Shown here in pieces: positions 26,840 through 39,442 of a stretch of DNA of 64,000 bases. How positions within the stretch are numbered: position 1 is the stretch's first letter; each line of letters starts with the position of its first letter. The DNA is from Pandoraea communis (GTDB lineage Bacteria; Pseudomonadota; Gammaproteobacteria; Burkholderiales; Burkholderiaceae), in contig NZ_CABPSJ010000001.1 of the NCBI RefSeq assembly GCF_902459745.1, forward strand, positions 1,240,001 to 1,304,000, in the 5' to 3' direction. Under the pieces are notes generated by a model. That model worked only from the letters and a program-made list of their open reading frames with translations. It did no database searches and was not told the origin of the DNA. Both the position numbers and the translations under genes were made by a program.

Positions 26840-26953
26840 ATGCGCATACTGTTGGTTGCTGTTCTGCTTTGTTTGACCGGTCTGGCAGGGGTGTTCGTGG
26901 CGTGGAGCCCGGCAGCCGCCTGTGAGCAGACGTCTTCAGGTAGTGGCAAATAG
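26840..26953 (+). CDS. Tiny exported peptide (37 residues), function unknown
   Basis: A 37-codon ORF starts with MRILLVAVLLCLTGLAGVFVAW and continues AAACEQTSSGSGK. The first part is a textbook hydrophobic signal or membrane segment and the remainder is a short polar tail with a single Cys. GGAGG lies seven bases before the ATG, and a perfect hairpin terminator follows 74 bases after the stop, so a small dedicated transcript is plausible. It may be a membrane micropeptide or a very small lipoprotein-like product. I know no family for it. Confidence 0.6.
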   Translation: MRILLVAVLLCLTGLAGVFVAWSPAAACEQTSSGSGK

Positions 26954-27026
26954 CAGCAAGCATTGACCTCACGGTGCGCCCTACCGCCGCAGACAGCCCC
27001 GGTCGGATGTCGCCGTTCCTCAAGCC

Positions 27027-27050
27027 AGCCCCCGTACGCGGGGGCTATTC
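27027..27050 (+). terminator. Terminator after the tiny-peptide gene
   Basis: AGCCCCCG and CGGGGGCT form an 8-bp perfect stem with loop TACG, followed by ATTCGTTT. The downstream T richness is modest. It could also end the convergent rep transcript on the opposite strand. Confidence 0.7.
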
Positions 27051-27078
27051 GTTTGTGCGGGGCGAACGTCCGGCGGCC

Positions 27079-29184
27079 TCAGGCGCCCGACGACGACGGC
27101 GTCTTGTTCGCGCCGCCCGCGAGCATGGCCTTGAGGCTGGCGAGCCGGTCCTTCGGCGACATGGGGGCGTCTTCCGGCGGCGGGGGGGGCGCTTCGTCGA
27201 GTTGCATCTCCGGCACGAAACGCGACACTTCGCATGAGAAGGTTTCGCGCGCGCGCTTGCGTTTCTTGCACCACGAGAGTTGCAGCGTGCGCTGCGCGCG
27301 CGTGATGCCCACGTACATCAACCGGCGTTCTTCCTCGATCTTCTCGGCGGTGACCTCCTCATCCTCGCGAATGTGGGGCAGGATGCCTTCTTCCACGCCG
27401 ACGAGAAACACGTGCGGATACTCCAGCCCTTTCGACGCGTGCAGCGTGGACAGACGCACCGCGTCGGGATCGTCGCCGTCGCGGCCTTCGAGCATCGACA
27501 TCAGGGCGATGGTCTGGGTGAGTTCCATCAGGCTCTTGCCGTCGCCATCGAGGCCGTCGGCCGTGTCGAAGCCGGCCGTCTGCGCGTCTTCGTTGCGCGT
27601 GCCTTTGCGCTTCATCCATTCGAGGAATTCAAGCACGGTCGTCCAGCGCGACTGCGCCTGACGCTCGTCGAACGTGTCGTACAGATACGCCTCGTAGTGA
27701 ATGCCTTCCATCAGATCGTCGATGACCTCGTTGGCCGGGTCGCGCGCTGCACGCGCCGCGATGCGCTGAATGAAATCGCAGAATGCCCGCAGCGGTTCGA
27801 GCTGACGGGGTTGCAGCCGCGCTTCGACCGCGCCCATATAGACGGCTTCGAAGAGCGAGACCTTCGCCTGTCCCGCAAAGCCGCCGAGCACTTCGAGCGT
27901 GGTGCTGCCCACGCCACGGCGCGGCGTGGTCACGGCGCGGATGAAAGCAGGATCGTCGTCGGGGTTCGCCAGCAGCCGCAGATAGGCGCACAGATCCTTG
28001 ATTTCCGCCTTGTCGAAGAACGACTGGCCGCCGGAGAGCACGTAGGGAATGCGTTCGCGCCGCAGCACCTGCTCGAAGATGCGCGCCTGATGATTGCCGC
28101 GATAAAGGATGGCGTAATCGCGGAACTCCGCGCGACGCTCGAACTTGTGCGCCGACAGACGAAACACCACCGATTCGGCCTCGTGCTCTTCGTCGTTCAT
28201 CGCCGTGACGGTGATCGGGTCGCCCAGGCCGTGCTCGCTCCACAGTTTCTTCTCGAAGATTTTCGGATTCTTCGCGATGACGTTGTTCGCCGCCGTCAGA
28301 ATGCGCGACGTCGAACGGTAGTTCTGCTCCAGCTTGATGACCTTGAGCGTCGGGAAGTCCACCTGCAACTGCTTGAGGTTCTCCAGTGTGGCGCCACGCC
28401 AGCCGTAGATGGCCTGATCGTCGTCGCCCACGGCCGTGAACGCCGCACGCGGACCCGCGAGCAGCTTGAGCAGCAGGTACTGACAGGTATTGGTGTCCTG
28501 ATACTCGTCGATCAGCAGATAGCGCAGCTTGTTTTGCCAGCGCTCGCGCACTTCCTCGTCGCGGGCGAAGAGTTCGGCGGGCAGGCGGATGAGGTCGTCG
28601 AAATCGACGGCCTGATAGGCCTGCAAGGTCGCCATGTAATTGCGATAGACGAGCGCGGCCTGATGTTCGTCGGCGGTCTCGGCGGCGGCCAGCGCCGTTT
28701 CGGGCGCGACCAGTCCGTTCTTCCAGAGCGAGATGGCCGTTTGCACGCCGCGAATCATCGCTTTGTCGGTCGTGCCGAGTTGTTCCTGAATCAGCCCGAA
28801 GCAGTCGTCTGCGTCGAGAATCGAGAACTGCGGCTTCAGGCCGACGTTTTCCGCCTCGCGCCGCAAAATCTGCACGCCCAGCGAGTGGAACGTACAGATC
28901 GTGAGCTGATTGACGGGCACCTTGCGGCCTGCCTTGCCGGGGGTGCTGAGCGTCTTGCCTTCGAGTTGCTTGGCCACGCGCTCGCGCATTTCGGCGGCGG
29001 CCTTGTTCGTGAAGGTCACGGCGGCGATGTGCTTCGGCTCGAACCCCTTCGTCTCGATCAGCCACGCGATCTTCTGCGTGATGACGCGCGTCTTGCCGCT
29101 ACCCGCGCCGGCCAGCACGAGGCATGGGCCGTCGAAATAGTGCGTGGCTTCGTTCTGGGCAGGATTAAGCGGAAAAGACGACAT
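27079..29184 (-). CDS. rep: Rep, ATP-dependent DNA helicase (UvrD/Rep superfamily 1)
   Basis: Rep is a 3'-5' single-strand DNA translocase that helps replication forks pass obstacles. The 701-residue protein has Walker A GAGSGKT (26-32), motif Ia VTFTNKAAAEMRERV, motif II LIDEYQDTN, motif III VGDDDQAIYGWRGA, motif IV QNYRST, motif V LSTLHASKGLEYPHV and motif VI RRLMYVGITRAQ. Its length and N-terminus (PLNPAQNEATHYFDGP) fit Rep better than UvrD or PcrA. An Ala/Ser tail follows motif VI. MSSFPLNPAQ is the natural start; 32 upstream residues of the frame look non-coding. It is divergent from the zinc-ribbon gene. Confidence 0.95.
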   Translation of the reverse strand: MSSFPLNPAQNEATHYFDGPCLVLAGAGSGKTRVITQKIAWLIETKGFEPKHIAAVTFTNKAAAEMRERVAKQLEGKTLSTPGKAGRKVPVNQLTICTFHSLGVQILRREAENVGLKPQFSILDADDCFGLIQEQLGTTDKAMIRGVQTAISLWKNGLVAPETALAAAETADEHQAALVYRNYMATLQAYQAVDFDDLIRLPAELFARDEEVRERWQNKLRYLLIDEYQDTNTCQYLLLKLLAGPRAAFTAVGDDDQAIYGWRGATLENLKQLQVDFPTLKVIKLEQNYRSTSRILTAANNVIAKNPKIFEKKLWSEHGLGDPITVTAMNDEEHEAESVVFRLSAHKFERRAEFRDYAILYRGNHQARIFEQVLRRERIPYVLSGGQSFFDKAEIKDLCAYLRLLANPDDDPAFIRAVTTPRRGVGSTTLEVLGGFAGQAKVSLFEAVYMGAVEARLQPRQLEPLRAFCDFIQRIAARAARDPANEVIDDLMEGIHYEAYLYDTFDERQAQSRWTTVLEFLEWMKRKGTRNEDAQTAGFDTADGLDGDGKSLMELTQTIALMSMLEGRDGDDPDAVRLSTLHASKGLEYPHVFLVGVEEGILPHIREDEEVTAEKIEEERRLMYVGITRAQRTLQLSWCKKRKRARETFSCEVSRFVPEMQLDEAPPPPPEDAPMSPKDRLASLKAMLAGGANKTPSSSGA

Positions 29185-29440
29185 GGTGTGACGCGATGGG
29201 GGTGAGTGCGGTGACCGTCGGGTACGCGTGAGCCACAGGGCGCGCGCGCCGGTACGAGCATCGAAGTTGGCATGCGCCAAGGGGTGGGCAAGTCTATCAC
29301 GCGGGGTGTGCGCAGCCGTGACATCGCAGTGGCTTCGCGTATGCTGCGCTGTGGGGCAGGCACGACGCCTCGCCGCAGTCTGGCGTCGGCGTAGATGGGG
29401 TGCCTATAATGAAAAACATTGCCATCGTGGTGGAGTCGCC

Positions 29441-30400
29441 GTGCAATGTCCAACCTGTGGGATGAACAATGCGCCGCGTGCGCCGTACTGTGAGAAGTGC
29501 GGCGCGAAACTCGCGGATGCCGAACCCGGTTTTCGGGATGATCGTCCGGCCACGGGTGCCGGCGGGGGCAGCGGTGCGCTCGATAACCTGGGGACGCCCG
29601 TGTCCGACGTGCGTGACGAAACCGCGCAAGCGGCGTTCGCTGCGGACGCAGCGCCCACGCGCCGTGGCAAACGAGAACGCGGCGAATCGCCCAGTTGGAT
29701 CAATGGTGCGCTGGTTCTCGGTACGGCGATTTTCGCCGCCGTGGCATTGCTCGGTATCTGGTGGAATCTGCGCGCCCCATATGTCGACCCGGCGCCCAAA
29801 CTCCCCGGCGGGCTAGCCGTCACCCCCTTCGGTAGCCCTAGCAACCCACCGCCTGCCGTCGCGTCCGGCGACACGGCGCTTGCCGCCGCCGGCAGCACCG
29901 AGAGCGAGGCCTCCGCTGCATTGGCGCGCGCACAGGCGCTGGCGGCTGCCGATGCCGCGGCGTCCGACGCGACAGCCGACGTCGCGTCTGCAAGTCAGCC
30001 GGTGCCGCTCACGGCTTCCGCGGCCACTGCGGCCCTGACCGCCGCGGCCACGGCGATGCCCCCGGCCCCCGCCCGCAACAACACGCCGGACGACATGATG
30101 CAATTGCTCGACCGTCGCAACACCGGCAACACCACCGCGCCACGGCCGACACCTAATGCCGATCTGCCTGCGCATTACGACAACAACGACATCGGCCCGC
30201 TGGCTGCAGAAGCGCAGCGTCAGGGGGCACCGGCCGCCCCGGCATCGGCGGCCGCCACCATCGCGTCGGCACTCGCGAAATGCAACCGCTATCGCTGGTA
30301 CGAGGTCATTCCGAAGCAGCGCTGCATCTGGGCCGTATGCAATGGGCGCTGGGGGAAGGATGGTTGTCCGGCGGGGGCGAATCCGGGCGAGACGCATTGA
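29441..30400 (+). CDS. Zinc-ribbon single-pass membrane protein with Cys-rich C-terminus
   Basis: I do not recognise a named family. The 319-residue protein has a zinc ribbon at its N-terminus (CPTC at 3-6 and CEKC at 17-20), a charged linker, one membrane helix (about 99-118, GALVLGTAIFAAVALLGIWW), a long Ala/Thr/Pro/Asp low-complexity stretch (about 125-275) and a C-terminal 40-residue module with four Cys and aromatic residues (CNRYRWYEVIP, RCIWAVCNGRWG). The ribbon would be cytoplasmic and the Cys module periplasmic. GTG was chosen because GGAG lies five bases upstream and the ribbon starts at once. TATAAT at 29405-29410 is a plausible -10, but the -35 match is poor. Confidence 0.75.
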   Translation: MQCPTCGMNNAPRAPYCEKCGAKLADAEPGFRDDRPATGAGGGSGALDNLGTPVSDVRDETAQAAFAADAAPTRRGKRERGESPSWINGALVLGTAIFAAVALLGIWWNLRAPYVDPAPKLPGGLAVTPFGSPSNPPPAVASGDTALAAAGSTESEASAALARAQALAAADAAASDATADVASASQPVPLTASAATAALTAAATAMPPAPARNNTPDDMMQLLDRRNTGNTTAPRPTPNADLPAHYDNNDIGPLAAEAQRQGAPAAPASAAATIASALAKCNRYRWYEVIPKQRCIWAVCNGRWGKDGCPAGANPGETH

Positions 30401-30517
30401 GCCGCGCACGCGCTTCATGCGATCAAAAATGGCGTGGCCACGAGACTTGCCGGCTGGCGTGAAACGGCCGCCCGGCACCGCCCAGCGCCGATTCACACTC
30501 AGGCAGCCTGCGCTAAA

Positions 30518-30546
30518 TTGACAGCCCCCGGCTTTCCCCGTAAAGT
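30518..30546 (+). promoter_or_regulatory. Sigma-70 promoter of the glycine-cleavage operon
   Basis: A perfect TTGACA is followed by exactly 17 bases and TAAAGT (four of six -10 matches). The predicted start near 30553 coincides with the 5' edge of the first glycine aptamer, so this promoter would transcribe riboswitch and gcvTHP. Confidence 0.75.
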
Positions 30547-30549
30547 GCG

Positions 30550-30872
30550 CGAGCGTGGTCGGGAGAGCGCGCCGGGAAGCACATGCCGGCGCCGCCGAAG
30601 GGGTAATACCCACAAACTCTCAGGCATCAAGGACCGTCCGCGCCGAAGGCTTCGCCTTCGATCTCTGGAGAGCGGTTGCGGCGTGCATGCCACGCGAACA
30701 ACCCACCGAAGGGGCCGGTAAGAGCGGCATCGCGCGCAGCGCGCCGCACGCACCGGGCAATCTCTCAGGTACCAAGGACAGAGGGGTCATCTCGCCAACT
30801 GGCATTGCGCCGGGCACATGCACAAGCATGCGCCGGACGCGGAAAGTGCCGGTCGTCGAGATGACCCCTTTT
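30550..30872 (+). promoter_or_regulatory. Tandem glycine riboswitch with terminator expression platform
   Basis: Two consecutive gcvT-type glycine aptamers are visible. Each has the GGAGAG entry and the CTCTCAGGxAxCAAGGAC exit block (first exit 30617-30635, second around 30762-30780) with a central CCGAAGGGG-type motif. A small hairpin (CGAAGGC/GCCTTCG) lies in the linker. Behind the second aptamer GGGGTCATCTCG (30783-30794) pairs perfectly with CGAGATGACCCC (30857-30868), followed by TTTT: a terminator whose 5' arm abuts the second P1 helix (CTCTG/CAGAG). By analogy with the Bacillus gcvT switch, glycine binding should disrupt the terminator and switch the operon on. The direction is inferred, not tested. 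Confidence 0.9.
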
Positions 30873-30934
30873 GCGTTTTCGGAGGACGTTTTCCGAAATC
30901 CATGAACCTTGAGCCCTGAGGCCCCGACGCTCCG

Positions 30935-32041
30935 ATGACCGAACTCAAACGTACTCCGCTCAACGATACGCACCGCGCCGCAGGCGCCCGCATGGTCGAC
31001 TTCGGCGGCTGGGACATGCCTGTGAACTACGGCTCCCAGATCGAAGAGCACAACGCTGTGCGCACCGATGCCGGCATGTTCGACGTCTCGCACATGTGCG
31101 TGGTCGATCTGCATGGCCCGAGCTGCCGCGAATTCCTGCGCTTCGCCGTTGCCAACAACGTCGACAAACTGCAAACGCCGGGCAAGGCGCTCTACAGCTG
31201 CATGCTCAACCCGAGCGGCGGCGTGATCGACGACCTCATCATCTATTTCATCGCCGAAGACTGGTTCCGTGTCGTGGTGAACGCCGGAACGGCCGACAAG
31301 GACCTTGCCTGGCTCGGCCAGCTCAACGCCCACGGCGACTACAACCTGACGATCACCTCGCGCCGCGATCTGTCGATCGTCGCCGTGCAGGGACCGAACG
31401 CGCGCGCCAAGGTCTGGCAAGCCGTGCCGGGCAGTCAGACAGCGAGCGAAGCGCTCAAGCCGTTCAATGCCGCGTTCGCAAAAGACACTGCATTCGGCGA
31501 ACTGATGATCGCGCGCACCGGCTACACGGGTGAAGACGGCTTCGAAGTCATCGTGAGCGCCGATCACGTGGTGGCGCTGTGGAACGCGCTGGCCGCGGCG
31601 GGCGTGCGCCCGGCCGGGCTGGGCGCACGCGACACGCTGCGTCTGGAAGCCGGCATGAACCTGTACGGTCAGGACATGGACGACGACGTGTCGCCGCTCG
31701 ACGCAGGCCTCGGCTGGACGGTCGAGAAGGAGAGCGCACGCACGTTCGTCGGCAAGGATTCACTGCTCTCGCGCGGACAGACGTGGCGCTTCGCGGGCCT
31801 CGTGCTCGACGGCAAAGGCGGCGTGTTGCGTGCGCATCAGGCCGTGATCACCGAAGCGGGCGACGGCGAAATCACCAGCGGCACGTTCAGCCCGAGCCTG
31901 CAGCAATCGATTGCGTTTGCCCGTCTGCCGAAGGGGGTGCCGGACGGCGCCACCGTCCATGTGCAAATTCGCGACAAGCAATTGCCCGCACGTGTGGTCA
32001 AATTACCGTTCGTGCGTCACGGCAAGGCCGTGGTGGCGTAA
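30935..32041 (+). CDS. gcvT: GcvT, aminomethyltransferase (glycine cleavage T-protein)
   Basis: GcvT transfers the methylene unit from the aminomethyl-lipoyl group of GcvH to tetrahydrofolate, releasing ammonia. The 368-residue protein has the family features: [24 protein letters not shown] at the N-terminus (TxLxxxHxxxGAKMVxFxGWxMPV pattern), the AGMFDVSHM block, GYTGEDGFE and the C-terminal barrel. It is the first gene behind the glycine riboswitch. gcvH follows after 69 bases and gcvP after a further 111, without terminators, so the three form one operon. Confidence 0.97.
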   Translation: MTELKRTPLNDTHRAAGARMVDFGGWDMPVNYGSQIEEHNAVRTDAGMFDVSHMCVVDLHGPSCREFLRFAVANNVDKLQTPGKALYSCMLNPSGGVIDDLIIYFIAEDWFRVVVNAGTADKDLAWLGQLNAHGDYNLTITSRRDLSIVAVQGPNARAKVWQAVPGSQTASEALKPFNAAFAKDTAFGELMIARTGYTGEDGFEVIVSADHVVALWNALAAAGVRPAGLGARDTLRLEAGMNLYGQDMDDDVSPLDAGLGWTVEKESARTFVGKDSLLSRGQTWRFAGLVLDGKGGVLRAHQAVITEAGDGEITSGTFSPSLQQSIAFARLPKGVPDGATVHVQIRDKQLPARVVKLPFVRHGKAVVA

Positions 32042-32110
32042 GTGCCACGGTGCGGCGACACGAAACACCGATAACCGAATACCCCAAACACTGAATCCCG
32101 GAGCGTCAAC

Positions 32111-32494
32111 ATGGCGAATATCCCCGACAACCTGAAGTACACCGAGTCCGACGAATGGGCTCGCCTCGAAGCCGACGGCACTGTGACCGTGGGCATTACC
32201 GATTTCGCGCAGGAATCCCTGGGCGACATCGTGTTCGTCGAGCTGCCGGATACCGGCCGCACGGTGGCTGCCGACGAGGCATCGTCCGTGATCGAATCGG
32301 TCAAGGCGGCGGCTGACGTTCACTCGCCGGTCGGCGGCGAGATCATCGAGACCAATGTGGAAGTGTCGGGCTCGCCGGATCTGGTCAATGCCGACGCTTA
32401 CGGCAACTGGCTGTTCCGCCTGAAGCCGTCGAACGCAGCCGAATTGGACAAGCTGCTCAACGCCGAGCAGTACGCCAAGAAAATCGGCGCCTGA
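32111..32494 (+). CDS. gcvH: GcvH, glycine cleavage H-protein
   Basis: GcvH is the lipoylated shuttle protein of the glycine cleavage complex. The 127-residue product has the standard length, and the lipoyl lysine is K65 in the motif [11 protein letters not shown]. The surrounding [19 protein letters not shown] and [11 protein letters not shown] match the hammerhead H-protein fold. GGAG precedes the ATG. It sits between gcvT and gcvP and is regulated with them by the riboswitch. Confidence 0.98.
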   Translation: MANIPDNLKYTESDEWARLEADGTVTVGITDFAQESLGDIVFVELPDTGRTVAADEASSVIESVKAAADVHSPVGGEIIETNVEVSGSPDLVNADAYGNWLFRLKPSNAAELDKLLNAEQYAKKIGA

Positions 32495-32605
32495 TGCCGG
32501 CTGACGGTGCCGCGAGACCTTCGGGTCGCCCGGCACCGTCTGCGTTGGCTTTGCATTGGATATGCCCTGCCGTCACTTGCCGTGATCGAACGAGAGATTT
32601 GACCC

Positions 32606-35542
<2,937 letters not shown>

Positions 35543-35567
35543 ATCGTCGCAATATCCGGACAAACAG

Positions 35568-35598
35568 GGGCTGGCAGAAACATTGCCAGCCCTTTTTT
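35568..35598 (+). terminator. Terminator after gcvP
   Basis: A perfect 9-bp stem GGGCTGGCA/TGCCAGCCC with a seven-base loop is followed by six T residues. It begins 26 bases after the gcvP stop. Confidence 0.93.
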
Positions 35599-35681
35599 GT
35601 CTCAATGGATGTAACTCGAATGTGTCATCCCGACGGCATTCGTTGCGTCACAAATACGTTTCAGAACTTCAGGGAAGCCCC

Positions 35682-37085
35682 ATGGCCGTTTCAGTTTTCG
35701 ATTTGTTCAAGATCGGTATCGGACCGTCGAGTTCGCATACCGTGGGGCCAATGCGCGCGGCGCTGATGTTTGTGCAGGGATTGGAGCGCGACGGCCTGCT
35801 GCCGCAGGTAGCGTCGCTGCGTGCCGAGCTATACGGCTCGCTTGGCGCGACGGGCAAGGGTCACGGCACCGATAAGGGCGTGCTGCTCGGTTTCATGGGG
35901 GAGGCCCCCGACACCGTCGATCCGTCGACGATTGCGCAGCGTCTGGCGTCGTTACGCCGCGCGAAGGTGCTGTCGATTCTCGGCAAGCACGAGGTGCCAT
36001 TCGTCGAGAAGGAGCACATGGTGTTCTACCGCCGCGAGGCGATGGCCGAACATCCGAACGGCATGAAATTCCATGCGTTCGACGTCGAGGGCAACAAGCT
36101 GCGCGAAGGGCGATACCTGTCGGTCGGCGGCGGTTTCGTCGTAACGGCCGGGGCCTCGAACGCGCAGGTGCTGGCGGCCCACGATCAACTGCCGTACCCG
36201 TTCCGCACGGGCAAGGAACTGCTGGAGATGTGCCGCGCGAGTGGCAAGAGCATCGCGCAGTTGATGTGGGAGAACGAGAAGGTCTGGCATCACGGCGAAA
36301 CGGCGGAAGAGGATATTCGCCGCGGTCTGCTCAACATCTGGCACGTGATGCAGTCGTGCGTGACGCGCGGCTGCGGCATCGGTAACGACGAGGCCGACGG
36401 CGAACTGCCGGGGCCGCTGCACGTGCGGCGTCGCGCGCCGGAGTTGTATCGTCAGCTTACGCAACGCGCCGAACGCACGTTGTCCGATCCGCTGTCGGTG
36501 ATGGACTGGGTGAACCTCTACGCCATTGCCGTCAACGAAGAGAACGCCGCAGGCGGACGCGTGGTGACGGCGCCGACGAATGGTGCCGCCGGCATTATCC
36601 CCTCGGTGTTGCATTACTACGACCGTTTCGTACATGGTGCGGACGAGCAAGGCGTGATCGACTTTCTGCTGACCGCTGGCGCGATCGGCATTCTGTACAA
36701 GCTCAACGCATCGATTTCCGGTGCGGAAGTGGGATGCCAGGGCGAAGTTGGCGTGGCGTGCTCGATGGCCGCCGGGGCACTCGCTGCGGTGCAGGGCGGT
36801 ACGGTCGAGCAAGTCGAGAACGCGGCCGAAATCGGTATGGAACATAACCTCGGTCTGACCTGCGACCCGGTCGGCGGGCTGGTGCAGATTCCGTGCATCG
36901 AGCGCAATGCGATGGCATCGGTGAAGGCAGTGAACGCGGCACGTATGGCACTGCGGGGTGACGGCGCGCACTACGTGTCGCTCGACTCCGTGATCAAGAC
37001 GATGCGTGAGACTGGCGCCGACATGAAGACGAAGTACAAGGAAACGGCACGAGGCGGACTGGCGGTGAATATCGTGGAGTGCTGA
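35682..37085 (+). CDS. sdaA: SdaA, L-serine ammonia-lyase
   Basis: This single-chain iron-sulfur L-serine deaminase converts serine to pyruvate and ammonia. The 467-residue product has the N-terminal serine dehydratase beta domain ([22 protein letters not shown]) and the C-terminal alpha domain with the Fe-S and catalytic regions ([57 protein letters not shown]). The ATG is preceded by AGGGA. It is 84 bases behind the gcvP terminator. The pairing makes sense: glycine cleavage plus serine hydroxymethyltransferase produce serine, which SdaA drains to pyruvate. Confidence 0.97.
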   Translation: MAVSVFDLFKIGIGPSSSHTVGPMRAALMFVQGLERDGLLPQVASLRAELYGSLGATGKGHGTDKGVLLGFMGEAPDTVDPSTIAQRLASLRRAKVLSILGKHEVPFVEKEHMVFYRREAMAEHPNGMKFHAFDVEGNKLREGRYLSVGGGFVVTAGASNAQVLAAHDQLPYPFRTGKELLEMCRASGKSIAQLMWENEKVWHHGETAEEDIRRGLLNIWHVMQSCVTRGCGIGNDEADGELPGPLHVRRRAPELYRQLTQRAERTLSDPLSVMDWVNLYAIAVNEENAAGGRVVTAPTNGAAGIIPSVLHYYDRFVHGADEQGVIDFLLTAGAIGILYKLNASISGAEVGCQGEVGVACSMAAGALAAVQGGTVEQVENAAEIGMEHNLGLTCDPVGGLVQIPCIERNAMASVKAVNAARMALRGDGAHYVSLDSVIKTMRETGADMKTKYKETARGGLAVNIVEC

Positions 37086-37115
37086 AAGTTTGATGATTTG
37101 ATTGTTTTGATGTGC

Positions 37116-37152
37116 AAGCTGCGTGGTGAGAGCCGCGCAGCTTTTCTTTTTT
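37116..37152 (+). terminator. Terminator after sdaA
   Basis: AAGCTGCG (37116-37123) pairs with CGCAGCTT (37136-37143), and the hairpin is followed by a T-rich tail TTCTTTTTT. It separates sdaA from the first PilV-like gene. Confidence 0.85.
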
Positions 37153-37320
37153 GTGACCGCGCTTTCGTACACGTCCGCGCCATCTGAGTTTTTCGGGAAA
37201 ATACCAAACCAGAATGTGGCCCCCCTCGCCGAGAATGTCGGCTTTGGCGCTATTGAGACCGCAGATGCATGACGTGAGAACACGCTCGGCGGCTTACAAA
37301 GTACAAAGAAGGGGAAGGTG

Positions 37321-39234
37321 ATGCGAAGCGGACAGTCGGGCTTTTTTCTGGTTTCCGCTGCGGTTGCCGTGGCTGTGGTCGGCATGCTGATTACGTTTTG
37401 GGGCGTTCAGCAGCGTCGTCAAATGCGCATTGAGCGCGCAGAGCGCATTGGCGAGTCGCTCAAGGCCATTGGCGACGCGGTGGAGACGTTCACCGTGAAG
37501 CATCACGGCGAAATCGAGAAGCTGCTCTCAGGCGCGACACCACGCTTCTCCGCAGGTGGTGAGACCTTCACCATCAAAGGCACGCCGGGTCCGGGGGCGC
37601 TTACGGAGATCGCCGACTTGAATGCGGCACGCGTGATCAATGCGCTCACCCTCCCAGGCATTGGCACGACACCACCTCGCGGCGTCGGCGAGTATGCGAT
37701 GCGGGTGTACCGAATCTGTGACGCTGGCAGCACGTCGTCGTGCAGGATCGAAACACTTACGTATCTCACGGAGCCGATAAGGAAGCTGTACTCTTCCGAG
37801 CCAGATCTCAGTCTGGCGGTCGTCGCGGCAAAGAAGATGGGGGTTTATGGCGGCCTGTCGACGGCCGATAACGCGCGCGAGTTCAGATTTGTCGAGCAGA
37901 TCGACGGCGCACTGCCGGTGGAGAATCCCTTGGGGCGGCCCGGGCTGATCGCCATGCGCGGCGGCGCGCAGACAAAGGATCTCAGCAATGTTGTCACGCG
38001 AGACGGCTCGCGTGCGATGACGGGAGATTTGAATTTCATGGATCCCAGCACATCGCAGAAGCACAGCATCGTGGGTGTTCACAATATCAAAGCCGAAGGT
38101 GCGCTGGACGTAGGCCAGCTCAATATTGCCGACAAGGCAGTCGCCAAAGAGATGGACGCGACCAGACTGTCGACAAGTTCCTTGACGACCACAGGCCCAT
38201 CCAGATTCGGCGGTGAGTTGAATATGGGCGAGGAGAGCGTGACGAATGCGAAGACCATCGAGGCTCAGGAAGTCAGATCCAGGCGCCTCCGATCGACATC
38301 GGGCATCGTTGAACTTAACGAAGTGCAGTCGCTGAACGACGAGTGCAGCGGCTCCGGCATCGCTGTGGATGGCGCTGGCAAAGTGCTGTCGTGTCAGCCG
38401 GACGAAAAAAGTCTGACGGGAAGACTGTGGAAGCTCTCGGGGACTGCGAATACCAAGGCCGATGTGTCCCTGAGTGTGCTCGGGGAGATTGCCAAGGACA
38501 CGATCACAGACATGGTGCTTGTCGGCGTCACGCGAGGCGAACGATGGAATATCTCGAAGGTGCCCGTTGGGTCAACGGCCTGGTTGGGGGGGAACCGATA
38601 TCGTCCCGCTCTCCAGGGCTACTCGGCATCGAACGTGGTGCTTTGCGGATTTTCGTCGCGCGCCGAGAACACTGTCGGCAAGCGGTGGGCTGGCCAACCG
38701 GCAAAACTTGAGCGTGACGGTGCCGGGAACTACACGCTTGCCGGAGCCAGCCAGCATCCGCTGCTTTGTCTGTGGCGGTATGACGTCAATGCCGCGAGGA
38801 AAGCCAAGTACCGAGGCGCGCAACGGGCGGTTTTTAAAGTGGACAATATTCACGATGTTCAGGGGGTGACGAACTACTCGAGCGACGACGTCGAGTTTGA
38901 AAGGTTGCTTGCCGACCTGACGCTGGGGCTAGGTGGCTACGACATGAATCAGGTTCGGGCTTACGCGATCGGAAGGCGGGAGTGGTACCCGTCAAACTTC
39001 GAGCGTATCGCGCGTGATACAGGACACTTTATCAACAAGGCGCGGATGTGCAATGTCGAGACGTTTTTCAGAACCGACGACGAGTACGGACTCCGTAGCT
39101 TCGATGTAGAGACCCGTAATGACGGTGTGTATGTCTCGTACTCGGATTTGCCCTTCAATAACTATCTTCGGGCAACGTGCCGCTTCGATACTGCGCAGGA
39201 TGTTCGCGCCGCTGGTTTTGACGAAGTTTTGTAG
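37321..39234 (+). CDS. PilV-like minor pilin / tip adhesin, copy 1
   Basis: The 637-residue protein starts with a seven-residue prepilin-type leader (MRSGQSG, cleavage before F8) and a hydrophobic helix (8-30) with GMLITFWGV. Then follow a shared body with LTYLTEPIRKLYSS, a PilV-like block MRGGAQTKDLSNVVTRDGSRAMTGDLNF (two adjoining parts) and an INVGxxNIxxxG repeat. Two Cys (342 and 358, second in VLSCQ) mark the end of the common part. The C-terminal 270 residues are unique, with GFSSRA, many aromatics and six Cys in the family sense of R64 PilV tips. Residue 5 of the mature form is Ser and not the usual Glu. AGGGGAAGG precedes the ATG. GC is visibly lower than in flanking genes. No pilus genes are nearby. 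Confidence 0.72.
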   Translation: MRSGQSGFFLVSAAVAVAVVGMLITFWGVQQRRQMRIERAERIGESLKAIGDAVETFTVKHHGEIEKLLSGATPRFSAGGETFTIKGTPGPGALTEIADLNAARVINALTLPGIGTTPPRGVGEYAMRVYRICDAGSTSSCRIETLTYLTEPIRKLYSSEPDLSLAVVAAKKMGVYGGLSTADNAREFRFVEQIDGALPVENPLGRPGLIAMRGGAQTKDLSNVVTRDGSRAMTGDLNFMDPSTSQKHSIVGVHNIKAEGALDVGQLNIADKAVAKEMDATRLSTSSLTTTGPSRFGGELNMGEESVTNAKTIEAQEVRSRRLRSTSGIVELNEVQSLNDECSGSGIAVDGAGKVLSCQPDEKSLTGRLWKLSGTANTKADVSLSVLGEIAKDTITDMVLVGVTRGERWNISKVPVGSTAWLGGNRYRPALQGYSASNVVLCGFSSRAENTVGKRWAGQPAKLERDGAGNYTLAGASQHPLLCLWRYDVNAARKAKYRGAQRAVFKVDNIHDVQGVTNYSSDDVEFERLLADLTLGLGGYDMNQVRAYAIGRREWYPSNFERIARDTGHFINKARMCNVETFFRTDDEYGLRSFDVETRNDGVYVSYSDLPFNNYLRATCRFDTAQDVRAAGFDEVL

Positions 39235-39442
39235 GCGCGGGGCGCATTATCAATTGCCATGACGATCTCCGACGTTTTCTCCTTTCGCGCCGCGGCTTCA
39301 GCATCTGGACCGGCCGAAGAATTTTATCCGTCAAATCCTAAACCCTAAGCGATGCGTTCAACCCAGAATGTCCCCTTTTAATGCTGCGGCAATCGCCGCC
39401 GCCTCGTGCGGCGCGATTGCCGGCCGTTCCGAGGGCACGTCA

